From Quadrisphaera setariae (GTDB taxonomy: Bacteria; Actinomycetota; Actinomycetes; Actinomycetales; Quadrisphaeraceae), in the NCBI RefSeq assembly GCF_008041935.1, contig NZ_VKAC01000009.1:62001-126000 (forward strand): 64,000 nt of DNA, written 5' to 3'. Below are positions 1 through 10,317 of this stretch, piece by piece. The notes under the pieces are model-generated. The model was not told where the DNA came from, did not search any database, and saw only the letters and a program-made list of their open reading frames with translations. Made by a program: the position numbers and the translations under genes. How positions within the stretch are numbered: the first letter of the stretch is position 1; the number at the start of each line of letters is the position of its first letter.

Positions 1-1530
1 CCCCTGTGACGGCTGCGGCGGCGGTTCCTGTCCCCCTCCCTGGCTGGCGGTGGGCTGCCCAGCGCCAGCGTCGTGAGGCTGCTGGGGAGTGCCCTGCGGA
101 GCCGCCGACGCCGAGCTGGTGCCTGCTGGTACTCGCGACGGCGCGTCCGTGGAGGCGCCGGTCGGTTCCCCACCGACGGACCGGGTCGGGGCGGTCGAGG
201 GCGTCTGCGCCGGCGCGCTCGAGGCCGCGGGGCCTGCTGCGCCCCTCAGCACGTCCTCCGGGGACGTCGTCCCAGACGGGGCAGCTGCTGAGGCGAGGCC
301 GGGGGTCGCCTGCTCCTGCGGCCGGGCGGTGACCTGGGCGACGGCAGCGGTCGAGGGACCGTCGGCACTGGTCAGCACCACGGACGTGCTGGGCGGGGCC
401 TGCTCTCCGGTGGGCGCTCCGCCGGTGGTCGTCGAGCTCGTCGACCCCGACGACTCCCGGTCCGGCACCCGGCCCGGCAGCCAGCCGGTGAGGGCCAGGA
501 CCACGGCGAGCACTCCCACCGCGAGCGCCGCCGCCCTGCCGCGGTGGCCGCGCCGGGCTCCGCGGCGGAGGGGCACCTGCGCGGTCGGGACGGCGGTGGT
601 GTCGGCGGTCGGCGTGGTCGCCGCGGTGGCGCCCCCCGGCGGGCCCGTGCGCCGTCCCGCTCCGACACCGACGGCGAGGAGGTCCTCCCGGAAGGCGTCG
701 GCGTCGGCGTGCCTGTCGTCGCGGTCCTTGGACAGCGCGGTGAGCACCACCCGGTCGAGGTGCTCGTCGACGGCGCCGTGGTGGTGGCTCGGTGGCGCGG
801 GGAGCTCCCTCACGTGCTGGTACGCCACCGCGAAGGGGGAGTCGCCGACGAAGGGCGGTCGGCCGGTGAGCAGCTCGTGAAGGAGGCAGCCGGTGGAGTA
901 CAGGTCGGTGCGGGCGTCGACCCCCTCGCCGCGCGCCTGCTCGGGGGAGAGGTACTGGGCGGTGCCGATGACGGCGCTGGTCTGGGTCATGGTGGCCGTG
1001 GAGTCGGCGAGGGCGCGGGCGATGCCGAAGTCCATGACCTTGGTGCCGCCCGAGGGCGTCACCATGACGTTGGCGGGCTTGACGTCGCGGTGGACGATGC
1101 CGGCGTCGTGGGCGGCCTGCAGGGCCTTGAGCACACCAGCGGTGATCTCCACGGCGCGCTGCGCGCCCAGCCCGGGCTGTCCGGCCCGGACGGCCTCGTC
1201 GAGCAGGTCGCGCACGGTGCGGCCCTCGACGAGCTCCATGACGATGTAGGACGTGCGCACCGGCACCCCGTCGGAACCGGCGGAGACGTCCTCGCCGGCG
1301 TCGTAGACGGCGACGATCCCCGGGTGGTTCAGGAGCGCCGTCGACTGGGCCTCACGGCGGAACCGGGCCAGGAAGACGGGGTCGCGCGCCACGTCGGAGC
1401 GCAGCAGCTTGATGGCGACCCGGCGGTCGAGGCGCTGGTCGCGCCCGGCGTGGACCTCGGCCATGCCACCGCGTCCCAGCAGCTCGCCCAGCTCGTAGCG
1501 GCCGCTGAGCACGCGCACGGTCCCGCTCAC
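1..1530 (-). CDS. PknB-like Ser/Thr protein kinase, 3' end outside window
   Basis: Membrane Ser/Thr kinase that phosphorylates cytoplasmic targets. The GTG at 1530 follows an AAGAGG ribosome site and opens RYELGELLGRGGMAEVH. The domain has the glycine loop, catalytic Lys in VAIKLL, HRDVKPANV, DFG and a GTAQYLSPEQARG activation segment, closely resembling actinobacterial PknB. A basic stretch and one membrane helix (about residues 325-350) follow. The remaining roughly 160 visible residues are a Pro/Ser/Thr/Ala-rich extracellular stalk that is still open at base 1. No PASTA repeat is visible, unlike classical PknB. The gene is next to adnAB rather than the usual rodA/pbpA division cluster, so I infer a paralogue. 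No paralogue symbol is assigned. Confidence 0.9.
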   Translation of the reverse strand, partial: MSGTVRVLSGRYELGELLGRGGMAEVHAGRDQRLDRRVAIKLLRSDVARDPVFLARFRREAQSTALLNHPGIVAVYDAGEDVSAGSDGVPVRTSYIVMELVEGRTVRDLLDEAVRAGQPGLGAQRAVEITAGVLKALQAAHDAGIVHRDVKPANVMVTPSGGTKVMDFGIARALADSTATMTQTSAVIGTAQYLSPEQARGEGVDARTDLYSTGCLLHELLTGRPPFVGDSPFAVAYQHVRELPAPPSHHHGAVDEHLDRVVLTALSKDRDDRHADADAFREDLLAVGVGAGRRTGPPGGATAATTPTADTTAVPTAQVPLRRGARRGHRGRAAALAVGVLAVVLALTGWLPGRVPDRESSGSTSSTTTGGAPTGEQAPPSTSVVLTSADGPSTAAVAQVTARPQEQATPGLASAAAPSGTTSPEDVLRGAAGPAASSAPAQTPSTAPTRSVGGEPTGASTDAPSRVPAGTSSASAAPQGTPQQPHDAGAGQPTASQGGGQEPPPQPSQG

Positions 1531-1730
1531 GGCCACCTCTTCCGACTCCTCGGGACCTCAGCGGTCCCACTGGCCCTCGGGCGCCACCGGTCGCGGGCGG
1601 TCCCGCACCGGGCCCTCGTGCTCGCCGTGAGCCTCTCGCACCGCGGGCGGCGGTGCCCACTCGAGGAGCTCGACCGGTGCTCCACCGGCGGAGCACCCGG
1701 CCCCTGGGCCGTGCTGTCGGTGGTGCGTGG

Positions 1731-1736
1731 CACGGT
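1731..1736 (+). promoter_or_regulatory. leaderless -10 of adnA
   Basis: CACGGT, then 6 nt, then the ATG at 1743. With a standard 6-nt gap between -10 and start site the transcript would begin at the start codon; no Shine-Dalgarno sequence is present. The rest of the 212-bp gap to the kinase gene holds a hairpin with 8-bp arms (1676-1697) and nothing else recognised. Confidence 0.45.
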
Positions 1737-1742
1737 CGTGCC

Positions 1743-4700
1743 ATGACCGCCGTCGCCGTCCCGCGCTTCGTGCGCGGTGCGTCGTCGACGACGGCGGGGA
1801 GCGCGCCCGCGGCGCCCGCCCTCGACGCCGTGCAGCGGCGCGTGGCCGAGCACCCGGCCGGCGGTGGACCGCTCGTCGTCCTGGGGGCCCCTGGCACCGG
1901 CAAGACGACGGCGCTCCTGGAGGCGCTGGTGACCCGGGTCGAGCGCGACGGCGCCGACCCGTCCTCCCTGCTCGTGCTGGCCCCCTCGCGCCGTGCAGCG
2001 GCGTCCCTGCGCGACCGCGTGAGCTCCCGCCTGGGCCGCACGACCACCGAGGCGCTGGTCCGCACGCCGCACTCCCTGGCCTGGGCGCTGCTGCGCCGCG
2101 CCGCGCAGGCCTCCGGCGGTCCTGCGCCGCGGCTGCTCACCGGCCCCGAGCAGGACCAGGTGCTCGCCGAGCTGCTGCGCGGCCACGACGACGGCGACGC
2201 GCCCGCACCGGCGTGGCCGGACGACGTCGCCGCAGCCGTCCGGGGGGTCCCGGCGTTCCGAGGCGAGCTGCGCGACCTGCTCATGCGCGCCCTCGAGCGC
2301 GGTCTGGGCCCGCGTGACCTCGCGCGTCTCGCCGACCTCCACAGCCGCCCTGCCTGGCGCGCCGCCGCCGTCGTCCTCGCCGAGTACCTGCAGGTCACAG
2401 CGCTGGCGAGCCCGGGAGCCCACGACCCGGCCGCCATCGTGCACGACGCCTGCGCCGCCCTGCGGGCCGATCCGGCGCTGCTCGCCGCGGAGCGCGCCCG
2501 GCTGTCGCTGGTCGCCGTCGACGACCACCACGAGTCCACCGCCGCCACCGCCGAGCTGCTCGACCTGCTCGCCGGCCGCGGTGGCGACCTGCTGCTCCTC
2601 GGAGACCCCGACACCACCACCACGACGTTCCGCGGCGGCGACCCGACCCTGCTCGGCGGCGCCGCGGAGCGGTTCGCCGGCCCGGACGGCCCGGCCCCCG
2701 TGGCCGTGCTGCCCACCCGCTGGCGCTCCGCCCGTGCCGTGGCTGCCGCGTCGGTGCGGGTGGCGCGGCGCACCGGGAGCGTGGGGGCCGTCGTCCACCG
2801 CGATGCCGACCCTGCAGCCACCGCCGAGGACGGCGGCGTGGAGGCCCACCTGCTGCCCACCCCCGTGCAGGAGGCCGCCCTCGTCGCGGCGCTGCTGCGC
2901 GAGGAGCACGTGCGCGCCGGCACGCCGTGGCGCGAGATGGCGGTGGTGGTCCGCAGCTCCGGTGGCACCGGGACCCTGCGCCGCGAGCTGGGCCGCGTGG
3001 GCGTGCCCGTCGTGGTCCCGCCCGCAGAGGTGCCCGTGCGGGCCGAGCCCGCCGTGGTACCGCTGCTCGTGGCCCTGCGGCTCGTCCTCTCGGACCCCTG
3101 GAAGGACGACGACGGCCACCGCCCCGCTGTCGACGACGTGCTCGCGCTGCTCGCCCCTCCCGTCGGCGGGGCCGACCCGCTCGCGCTGCGCCGGCTGCGC
3201 CAGGTGCTGCTCGCCGCCGAGCGCCAGCGCGTCGCAGACCTGCCGCCGGGCGGAGCACCCGCGGGTCTGCGGAGCAGCGACGCGCTGCTCGTCGACGTCG
3301 TCCTGCACCCCGACCGCTGGCCCGACCTGCCGGCGCGAGCGGCGCGGCCAGCGCGGCACGTCGCCGCGGTGCTGGCCGCCGGCCGCGACGCCGCGCGGGC
3401 GGGCGGGAGCGCCGAGGAGGTGCTCTGGGCGCTGTGGGCGAGCACGGGCCTCGCGGAGCGGTGGCGCGCTCGGGCGCTGGCCGCTCCCTCGGCGTCCGGG
3501 CTGGGAGCGGAGTCCGCGGCGGCGCTCGCCGACCGCGACCTCGACGCCGTCGTCGCCCTCTTCGACGCCGCCTCGCGCTACGAGGAGCGCGAGCCGGGCT
3601 CGCCCCCGCAGCGCTTCCTCGAGCACCTCGAGGCGCAGGACGTGCCCGCCGACTCCCTGGCGGCCCGCGCCACCGGTGCCGGGGCGGTGGAGCTGCTCAC
3701 GCCCACGGCGGCCGCGGGGCGCGAGTGGGACGTCGTCGTGGTGCCCGGGCTCCAGGAGGGCGCCTGGCCGGACACGCGCCTGCGCGGCTCCCTCCTGGGG
3801 GCACCCGAGCTCGCCGACGTGCTGGCGGGGCGGCTCTCCGCCGACGAGCAGATCGCCCCGGCCGCCGCTGCCGCCGCGGCCCGGCGCCAGGTGCTGGACG
3901 ACGAGCACCGCCTCCTGCAGGTGGCCGTCTCACGCGCGCGGCGGCGCCTGGTGGTGACGGCGGTGCGCAGCGAGGACGAGCGGCCCTCGCCCTTCGTCGA
4001 CCTCGTCTGCCCGCCGGAGCCCCCGGCAGACGGCGAGCCCGCAGACCACGAGCGGCCGTTGAGCAGCGTGCCGCGCGCCACGTCGCTGCCCGCGCTCGTG
4101 GCCGAGCTGCGGTCGGTGCTGCTGACCCCCGTCGGTGCCCGGGACCGCACAGGCGCCGTCGTCGACGAGGTGCGCCACGCGCACGCCGCTGCGGCCCTGG
4201 CCCGCCTGGCGGCTGCCGGCGTGCCCGGCGCGGACCCGCGCGACTGGTACGGCCTGCCGCCGGTCTCCGACGAGGCGCCCCTGCGAGAGCCCGAGCAGCC
4301 CGTGCCGGTCAGCCCGTCCGCGGTGGAGTCGTTCAGCCGCTGCGGCCTGCGCTGGCTGCTGGAGGCCAGCGGCGGCCGCCCCGCTGACTCGGTGCAGCAG
4401 GGCGTGGGCAACCTCGTGCACCGCATCGCCCAGGAGCTGCCCGAGGGCAGCCACGCGGAGATGGCGGCGCGCCTGGAGGAGCTGTGGCCGACGCTCGGGC
4501 TGCCCGACACCTGGGTGGGGCAGCGGGAGCGGCGCAAGGCCGAGCGGATGGTGCGGATGCTCGCTGCCTACGTGCTCGACGCGCGCGCCGCGGGGCGCAC
4601 GCTGGCCGGTGTCGAGGTGGAGGTCGACGCCGCCATCGGCAGGGCCCTGGTCAAGGGGCGGCTCGACAGGCTCGAACGCGAGCCCGACGGCTCGCTGCGC

Positions 4701-5048
4701 GTGGTGGACCTCAAGACCGGCCAGCGAGCGCCCCGGGCCGACGAGCTGTCCACGCACCCGCAGCTGGGGCTCTACCAGGCCGTGGTCGACTCCGGCGCCC
4801 TTGGCGAGGGCGAGCGCAGCGGCGGCGCGGCCCTGGTGCAGCTCGGCGGGAAGCGCGCCAAGCCGGGCGTCCAGGCGCAGGAGCGCCTCGCCGACGCCGC
4901 GGACCCCCGGTGGGCCCACGACCTGCTGCAGCGCACCGCGGAGGGCATGGCCGCCAGCGCTTTCGACGCCGTCGCCAACGACCTGTGCTCGAAGTGCCCG
5001 GTGCGCACCAGCTGCCCGCTGCGCCCCGAGGGCGGGTGCGTCCGATGA
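1743..5048 (+). CDS. adnA: AdnA-like helicase-nuclease subunit with Fe-S cluster
   Basis: Subunit of the actinobacterial AdnAB motor-nuclease that resects DNA double-strand ends; 1101 residues. An N-terminal UvrD/RecB-type motor has Walker A GAPGTGKT (48-55). The Walker B segment reads VDDHHE near residue 260 instead of DExxD. The C-terminal RecB-type nuclease has GRLDR and VDLKTG (Asp near 989). Cys867 plus Cys1082-x2-Cys1085-x5-Cys1091 match the 4Fe-4S brace of AddB/Cas4 nucleases. An upstream in-frame GTG would add 30 residues, but the ATG at 1743 has the leaderless -10 signal. The stop overlaps the next start (ATGA), so the two are co-translated. Assignment as AdnA rather than AdnB rests on order relative to the mycobacterial genes. 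Confidence 0.88.
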   Translation: MTAVAVPRFVRGASSTTAGSAPAAPALDAVQRRVAEHPAGGGPLVVLGAPGTGKTTALLEALVTRVERDGADPSSLLVLAPSRRAAASLRDRVSSRLGRTTTEALVRTPHSLAWALLRRAAQASGGPAPRLLTGPEQDQVLAELLRGHDDGDAPAPAWPDDVAAAVRGVPAFRGELRDLLMRALERGLGPRDLARLADLHSRPAWRAAAVVLAEYLQVTALASPGAHDPAAIVHDACAALRADPALLAAERARLSLVAVDDHHESTAATAELLDLLAGRGGDLLLLGDPDTTTTTFRGGDPTLLGGAAERFAGPDGPAPVAVLPTRWRSARAVAAASVRVARRTGSVGAVVHRDADPAATAEDGGVEAHLLPTPVQEAALVAALLREEHVRAGTPWREMAVVVRSSGGTGTLRRELGRVGVPVVVPPAEVPVRAEPAVVPLLVALRLVLSDPWKDDDGHRPAVDDVLALLAPPVGGADPLALRRLRQVLLAAERQRVADLPPGGAPAGLRSSDALLVDVVLHPDRWPDLPARAARPARHVAAVLAAGRDAARAGGSAEEVLWALWASTGLAERWRARALAAPSASGLGAESAAALADRDLDAVVALFDAASRYEEREPGSPPQRFLEHLEAQDVPADSLAARATGAGAVELLTPTAAAGREWDVVVVPGLQEGAWPDTRLRGSLLGAPELADVLAGRLSADEQIAPAAAAAAARRQVLDDEHRLLQVAVSRARRRLVVTAVRSEDERPSPFVDLVCPPEPPADGEPADHERPLSSVPRATSLPALVAELRSVLLTPVGARDRTGAVVDEVRHAHAAAALARLAAAGVPGADPRDWYGLPPVSDEAPLREPEQPVPVSPSAVESFSRCGLRWLLEASGGRPADSVQQGVGNLVHRIAQELPEGSHAEMAARLEELWPTLGLPDTWVGQRERRKAERMVRMLAAYVLDARAAGRTLAGVEVEVDAAIGRALVKGRLDRLEREPDGSLRVVDLKTGQRAPRADELSTHPQLGLYQAVVDSGALGEGERSGGAALVQLGGKRAKPGVQAQERLADAADPRWAHDLLQRTAEGMAASAFDAVANDLCSKCPVRTSCPLRPEGGCVR

Positions 5049-8000
5049 GCACCACGAAGAGCCCGGCGACGAGCACGGAGAGCACGACGACGCCCGCGAC
5101 GACGCCCGCGGCGAGGCCCGTCCAGGCGCTCAGCGCCGCCGACATCGCCTCCGCGCTCGGCCAGCACCCGCCCACGCAGGAGCAGACCGCCGTCATCGAG
5201 GCCCCGCTGGCCCCGCTGCTCGTGGTCGCGGGAGCTGGCTCGGGCAAGACCGAGACGATGGCCGCGCGCGTGGTGTGGCTCGTGGCCAACGGGCACGTCG
5301 AGCCCGAGCGCGTGCTCGGGCTGACCTTCACCCGCAAGGCCGCGGGCGAGCTCGCCGAGCGCGTGCGCCTGCGCCTGACCGCGCTGGAGCGGGCCGGTCT
5401 GCTGCCCGTGAGCGAGGGAGCCGAGGGTGGGGGCGGCGGGATCGGTGACGCCTCGCCCACGGTCGCGACCTACCACGCGTACGCCGCCGGCCTGGTCACC
5501 GACCACGGCCTGCGCATCGGGATCGAACCCCGCTCCCAGCTCATCGGCCCGGCGGCCGCGTGGCAGCTGGCCGCCGACGTCGTCGACGGCGCCGACGGTG
5601 AGGGCGCGAACGGCCTGGGCGACCTCGACGCCGCGCCGTCCACCGTGGTCACCGCCGTGCTGGGTCTCGCCGGGGAGTGCGCGGAGCACCTCGTGGACGT
5701 CGACGCCGTCGACGCGACCCTCGCGAGCGTGGTCCAGCGCATCAGCGCCCTGCCGGGCAGGGTGCCCGCGAAGACCGCGACGGCGCTGGAGGTGCTCCAG
5801 CAGCGCCGCCGCGTGCTGCCGCTGCTGCGCCGCTACGCCGAGCGCAAGCGCGAGCTCGGTGTGCTCGACCACGGCGACCAGGTGCGCCTGGCCGCGCGCA
5901 TCGCCGCCGAGGTGCCCGCCGTCGCCGCCCTGGAGCGCGCCCGGTGGGGCGTGGTGCTGCTCGACGAGTACCAGGACACCTCCACCGCCCAGGCCGAGCT
6001 CCTCTCCCGCCTGTTCGGCAGCGGCCACCCGGTCACCGCCGTCGGCGACCCCCACCAGGCCATCTACGGCTGGCGCGGCGCGAGCGCCGGCGGCCTGCAG
6101 GCCTTCCCCACCCGCTTCCGCCGCTCCGACGGTGCGGCGGCCGCTCACCTGGCGCTGTCCACGAGCTGGCGCAACGACGTCGCCGTCCTGGACGCCGCAG
6201 CCGTGGTCGCCCAGCCGCTGCGCGCCGCCTCGCGCCTGCCGCTGCCCGTGCTCGGTCCGCGCCCCGGTGCCGGCGAGGGCCGCGTGGAGGTGGCGTGGGC
6301 CCAGACCGCGGGGGAGGAGGCGGCGCTCGTCGCGGACCGGATCGCCGTCATCTGGCACGCCGACGCCCGGCGGCCCCCCGACCAGCGGCGCACCGCCGCG
6401 GTCCTGTGCCGGGCGCGGTCGCAGTTCCCGCTGCTGGAGGAGGCGCTGCGGGCCCGCGACGTCCCCGTCGAGGTGGTGGGCCTCGGCGGCCTGCTGCTGC
6501 GCCCGGAGGTGGTCGACGTGGTCTCCGCGCTGCGCGCCGTCGCCGACCCCACCCGCGGAGACGCGGTGGTCCGGCTGCTCACCGGTCCGCGCTGGCGGCT
6601 CGGACCGCGTGACCTCGCGGTGCTGGCCGCGTGGTCGCGCCGGCGGGCGACCTCCCGCCGGTCCCGCCCCGAAGCACCGGCCGACGGCCGGCCGAGCGCG
6701 GCGGCGCTGGCCGAGCTCGCCGAGGAGGCGAGCCTGGTCGACGCCGTGGACGACCCGCCCCCGCCCGACTGGGAGACCTCCGACGGCTCCCGCCTGTCCG
6801 ACGCCGGACGAGAGCGCGTGCGCGAGGCAGGGCTGCTGCTGCGCCGGCTGCGGGAGCTGGACCTGCCGCTGGCCGACCTCGTCGTCGCCGTCGAGAGGGC
6901 GCTGCTGCTCGACGTCGAGCTGGCAGCGCGAGCGTCGGTGGACGGCAGCAGTCCCGCGGCCGCGCGCGCCGGTCTCGACGCGCTCGCGGAGGTCGCGGCG
7001 TCGTTCACCGAGGCGACGGGCACCGGGACGTCGCACCGGTCGTCGCTGCGGGCGTTCCTGGCGTGGCTCAGCCTGGCCGAGGAGCACGAGCACGGCCTCG
7101 ACCAGTCGTCGTCCTCGGACGCCGACGAGCCCACCCCCGGCCTGGGTGACGGGGCCGACGAGGGGACCGAGCCCAGCCGGACCGCCGTGCAGCTGCTCAC
7201 CGTGCACGCGTCCAAGGGGCTCGAGTGGGACGTCGTCGCCGTCGCCGGGCTCGCCGAGCACGGGTTCCCGACGCGGCCGCGCACGTCGCAGGGCTGGCTG
7301 TCAGGGCTGGGCGTGCTGCCGCACCCGCTGCGCGGTGACGCCGACTCCCTGCCGCACCTGGGGTGGGAGGCCGCGCTCGACGCCAAGGGCGCCGAGACCG
7401 AGCGGGCGGCGTACGCCGAGCGCTGCGCCGAGGCCCACCGCGCCGAGGAGCGGCGCCTCGCGTACGTGGCGCTGACCCGCGCTCGGTCGCTGCTGCTGCT
7501 GACCGGCGCCTGGTGGGGCGGGGAGCGGAAGAAGGAGCGCGTGCCGTCCGCGTTCCTCGTCGAGGTGGTCGAGCACCTGCGCGGGCTCGGTGCTGGTGCG
7601 GGCGGGGGAGCCGACGAGGTCCCCGAGCTGCCCGAGGCGCCGGAGGAGGCCGAGAACCCCGAGCTGGCCGAGCCGCGCCGGGCCCGCTGGCCGTTCGACC
7701 CGCTCGGCCCGCGCCGCCCCGCCCTGGAGGCGGCGGCGGCCGCCGTGCAGGCGGCCTCCGAGCTCACGCCACCGGACGCGGGCCCGTGGGCGGAGGAGGT
7801 GGAGGCGCTGCTGGCCGAGCGCGCCCGCGGCGACGCCGGCGGTGCACCCGACGTGGAGCTGCCCGCCCACCTCTCGGCCTCCCGCCTGGTGCAGCTCGCC
7901 GCGGACCCGGCGGCCCTCGCGCTGGCCGTGCGCCGCCCGGTCCCCGTGCAGCCGCGGGTGGCCACGCGTCGCGGCGTGGCCTTCCACGCCTGGCTGGAGG

Positions 8001-8512
8001 AGAGGTTCCGCTCGGCCGCGCTGCTCGACCTCGACGAGGTCCTCGGACCCGACGGTGAGGGCGACGAGCCGGACGACGATCTCGACGACGGACCCGCTGA
8101 CGGTCTGGGGCCGCTGGGCGCCGACGAGGAGGAGCTGGCGGCGCTGCAGGCGAGCTTCCTCGCCTCGGAGTGGGCCCGGCGGGAGCCGGTCGCCGTCGAG
8201 GTGGACCTGGAGACACCCGTCGCGGGGCTCGTGGTGCGCTGCCGCGTGGACGCCGTGTTCCCCCGTCCGGCCGAGCAGGGCGGCGGCGTGGACGTCGTCG
8301 ACTGGAAGACCGGGCGACCACCCACGGGGGAGGCGGCCCACGCCGCCGCCGTGCAGCTCGCCGTGTACCGACTGGCCTGGTCGCGGTGGAAGGGGGTGCC
8401 GTTGTCTCAGGTGGGAGCCGCGTTCTTCTACGCCGCCACCGGCACGACGAGCCGTCCTGCGGACCTCCTCGACGCCGACGGCCTGGAGGCGCTGGTCCGG
8501 GCAGCGGGGTGA
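5045..8512 (+). CDS. adnB: AdnB-like helicase-nuclease subunit
   Basis: Partner subunit of the AdnAB resection machine; 1155 residues. After a Thr/Ser-rich N-terminus of about 30 residues, the superfamily 1A motor has Walker A GAGSGKT (63-69), a full Walker B DEYQD (307-311), the [13 protein letters not shown] motif and late motifs [12 protein letters not shown] and VALTRAR. The C-terminal RecB nuclease has VDWKTG (Asp1086, Lys1088) but no iron-sulfur cysteines, unlike its partner. The ATG overlaps the adnA stop by 4 bp. The intact ATPase here and altered Walker B in the partner suggest this is the main motor; that is inference. Confidence 0.9.
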   Translation: MSTTKSPATSTESTTTPATTPAARPVQALSAADIASALGQHPPTQEQTAVIEAPLAPLLVVAGAGSGKTETMAARVVWLVANGHVEPERVLGLTFTRKAAGELAERVRLRLTALERAGLLPVSEGAEGGGGGIGDASPTVATYHAYAAGLVTDHGLRIGIEPRSQLIGPAAAWQLAADVVDGADGEGANGLGDLDAAPSTVVTAVLGLAGECAEHLVDVDAVDATLASVVQRISALPGRVPAKTATALEVLQQRRRVLPLLRRYAERKRELGVLDHGDQVRLAARIAAEVPAVAALERARWGVVLLDEYQDTSTAQAELLSRLFGSGHPVTAVGDPHQAIYGWRGASAGGLQAFPTRFRRSDGAAAAHLALSTSWRNDVAVLDAAAVVAQPLRAASRLPLPVLGPRPGAGEGRVEVAWAQTAGEEAALVADRIAVIWHADARRPPDQRRTAAVLCRARSQFPLLEEALRARDVPVEVVGLGGLLLRPEVVDVVSALRAVADPTRGDAVVRLLTGPRWRLGPRDLAVLAAWSRRRATSRRSRPEAPADGRPSAAALAELAEEASLVDAVDDPPPPDWETSDGSRLSDAGRERVREAGLLLRRLRELDLPLADLVVAVERALLLDVELAARASVDGSSPAAARAGLDALAEVAASFTEATGTGTSHRSSLRAFLAWLSLAEEHEHGLDQSSSSDADEPTPGLGDGADEGTEPSRTAVQLLTVHASKGLEWDVVAVAGLAEHGFPTRPRTSQGWLSGLGVLPHPLRGDADSLPHLGWEAALDAKGAETERAAYAERCAEAHRAEERRLAYVALTRARSLLLLTGAWWGGERKKERVPSAFLVEVVEHLRGLGAGAGGGADEVPELPEAPEEAENPELAEPRRARWPFDPLGPRRPALEAAAAAVQAASELTPPDAGPWAEEVEALLAERARGDAGGAPDVELPAHLSASRLVQLAADPAALALAVRRPVPVQPRVATRRGVAFHAWLEERFRSAALLDLDEVLGPDGEGDEPDDDLDDGPADGLGPLGADEEELAALQASFLASEWARREPVAVEVDLETPVAGLVVRCRVDAVFPRPAEQGGGVDVVDWKTGRPPTGEAAHAAAVQLAVYRLAWSRWKGVPLSQVGAAFFYAATGTTSRPADLLDADGLEALVRAAG

Positions 8513-8546
8513 AACCTGGTCGTTGCTCCGTCCGTGGCGGGGGACG

Positions 8547-8575
8547 CTCAAGGGGGACGCGGTCGGCGACGACGG
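8547..8575 (+). promoter_or_regulatory. sigma-28-like promoter of chemoreceptor 1
   Basis: CTCAAG (8547-8552), 15 nt, GACGACGG (8568-8575). It has the same layout and spacing as the elements before the other three chemoreceptor genes. Predicted start site is near 8582, about 50 nt before the coding start, leaving room for the ribosome site at 8621-8629. Confidence 0.6.
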
Positions 8576-8630
8576 TGGTGGTGGAGGCGCACCGCGTCGC
8601 TGCACCACACGTCTGCACGGTGGAGAAGAG

Positions 8631-10211
8631 ATGCTGTCGTTGCGCTGGACCGTCGGACGTCGTCTGACAGCCGGTTTCGCCCTGGCCACCGTGCTGCTCG
8701 CGGTGGTCGGTGGGCTGGCCCTGAAGTTCACCGAGACGCTGTACGCCAACCAGGACGCCGTCCAGCACACGTACCAGGTGCTGAGCGCTCTCACGGCTCT
8801 CGACAGCAGCCTCAAGGACGCCGAGACCGGTCAGCGCGGCTACCTCATCACGGGAGACGACGCCTACCTCGCGCCCTTCACCGCGGCGAAGTCGACCACG
8901 GCTGAGGAGCTGGACGAGGTCGCAGCCCTGACGGCGGACAACCCGGAGCAGCAGGAGCGCATCGCCACGATCCGTCCGCTCATCGACAGCAAGTACGCCG
9001 AGATGCAGTCCACGATCGACCTGCGCAGGACCAGCGGCTTCGAAGCGGCCCAGGCCGTCGTGCTGACGAACGCCGGCAAGACGGTCATGGACCAGATCCG
9101 CCAGACCACCGGCCAGATGGCCACCGAGGAGGCCTCGCTGCTCGACGTGCGCCGGGAGACCTCCGACGAGGCCCGCCAGAGCGCGCTGGTCGTCATGGTC
9201 TCCGGAACGCTCGGTGGTGCGGTGGCCTTCACCCTCATCGCCGTCCTCGTCACCCGCAGCATCAGGCGGCCCCTCAAGGACCTCGGCGACGGCCTGGAGA
9301 ACATCGCCAGCGGCGACGGTGACCTGACGGCCCGCCTGGACGAGTCGCGCACCGACGAGTTCGGCGCCGTCACCAAGGCCTTCAACCGGTTCGTCGAGAC
9401 CATCCGCTTGACGATCGCCTCGGCAGCGGCCAGTGCGCAGGCCGTGGCGGCCGCCAGCGAGGAGCTCTCCGCGACGTCCTCCCTCATCGACGGCAACGCC
9501 CAGGAGGCCGCTGAGCAGGCGAGCGCCGCCACGGGCACCGCCAGCTCGGTCGCGGGCAGCGTGGAGACCGTCTCCGCGGGTGCCGAGGAGATGCGGGCCT
9601 CCATCGAGGAGATCGCCCGCAGCACCAGCCGCGCCGCGGAGGTCACCAACCAGGCGGTCGCTGCCGCCGAGTCGACCAGCGCCACCATCAGCTCCCTCGG
9701 CGCTTCGAGCCGGGAGATCGGGGACGTCGTCAAGGTCATCACGAGCATCGCCGAGCAGACCAACCTCCTCGCCCTGAACGCGACCATCGAGGCGGCCCGC
9801 GCCGGTGAGGCCGGCAAGGGCTTCGCAGTGGTGGCGAGCGAGGTCAAGGACCTGGCGCAGGGCACCGCCCGCGCGACGGCGGACATCACCGCCAAGATCA
9901 CGCAGATCCAGACCTCCACGGGCTCGGCGGTGGCCGCCATCGCCGAGATCACCGAGATCATCAGCAGGATCAACGAGTTTCAGGTGACCATCTCGGCTGC
10001 CGTGGAGGAGCAGGCCGCCACCACCACGGAGATGAGCCGGGCGATCTCCGACGCCTCCGCCGGGACGTCGACCTTCGCCGCGAGCCTCGACACCGTCGCC
10101 GGTGCCATCACCTCCACGAGCCGAGGGCTCGGCGAGACCCGCACCGCGGTGGCGGAGCTGTCGCAGATGGCCGCTGTGCTCGACGGCCTGGTGGGGCGCT
10201 TCAAGCACTGA
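8631..10211 (+). CDS. methyl-accepting chemotaxis protein 1 (CHASE3-like sensor)
   Basis: Transmembrane chemoreceptor of 526 residues that signals to CheA/CheW. Helix 1 is about residues 12-32. The extracellular helical domain contains a [14 protein letters not shown] stretch typical of CHASE3. Helix 2 (about 187-207), HAMP and the cytoplasmic coiled coil follow. The signalling tip, [22 protein letters not shown], with GFAVVA after it, lies near 365-395. No C-terminal CheR/CheB tethering pentapeptide is seen. The ATG at 8631 follows GGAGAAGAG. The gene is a single unit behind a sigma-28-like promoter. The ligand is not predictable. Confidence 0.93.
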   Translation: MLSLRWTVGRRLTAGFALATVLLAVVGGLALKFTETLYANQDAVQHTYQVLSALTALDSSLKDAETGQRGYLITGDDAYLAPFTAAKSTTAEELDEVAALTADNPEQQERIATIRPLIDSKYAEMQSTIDLRRTSGFEAAQAVVLTNAGKTVMDQIRQTTGQMATEEASLLDVRRETSDEARQSALVVMVSGTLGGAVAFTLIAVLVTRSIRRPLKDLGDGLENIASGDGDLTARLDESRTDEFGAVTKAFNRFVETIRLTIASAAASAQAVAAASEELSATSSLIDGNAQEAAEQASAATGTASSVAGSVETVSAGAEEMRASIEEIARSTSRAAEVTNQAVAAAESTSATISSLGASSREIGDVVKVITSIAEQTNLLALNATIEAARAGEAGKGFAVVASEVKDLAQGTARATADITAKITQIQTSTGSAVAAIAEITEIISRINEFQVTISAAVEEQAATTTEMSRAISDASAGTSTFAASLDTVAGAITSTSRGLGETRTAVAELSQMAAVLDGLVGRFKH

Positions 10212-10305
10212 CCAGCGCCCTCGGAGGTCGTCGAGGCCACCGGGGAGCAGGGCGGGGACGCACCGCAGGGCGGCGCGCCCCTCGCCCGTCCGGCCGAGCG
10301 AGCCC

Positions 10306-10311
10306 TACCCT
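10306..10311 (+). promoter_or_regulatory. leaderless -10 element
   Basis: TACCCT, 6 nt, then GTG at 10318. No Shine-Dalgarno sequence precedes this GTG, which supports a leaderless transcript. Confidence 0.5.
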
Positions 10312-10317
10312 CCGCAC

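Noticed and set aside
1653-1742. 30-residue N-terminal extension of AdnA from an upstream in-frame GTG
   Set aside because: The extension is Arg/Pro-rich without family similarity, and the ATG at 1743 has a leaderless -10 signal.
544-1746. Long plus-strand reading frame of 400 codons opposite the kinase gene
   Set aside because: It is antisense to a clear kinase domain; long shadow frames are expected in DNA with this GC bias.
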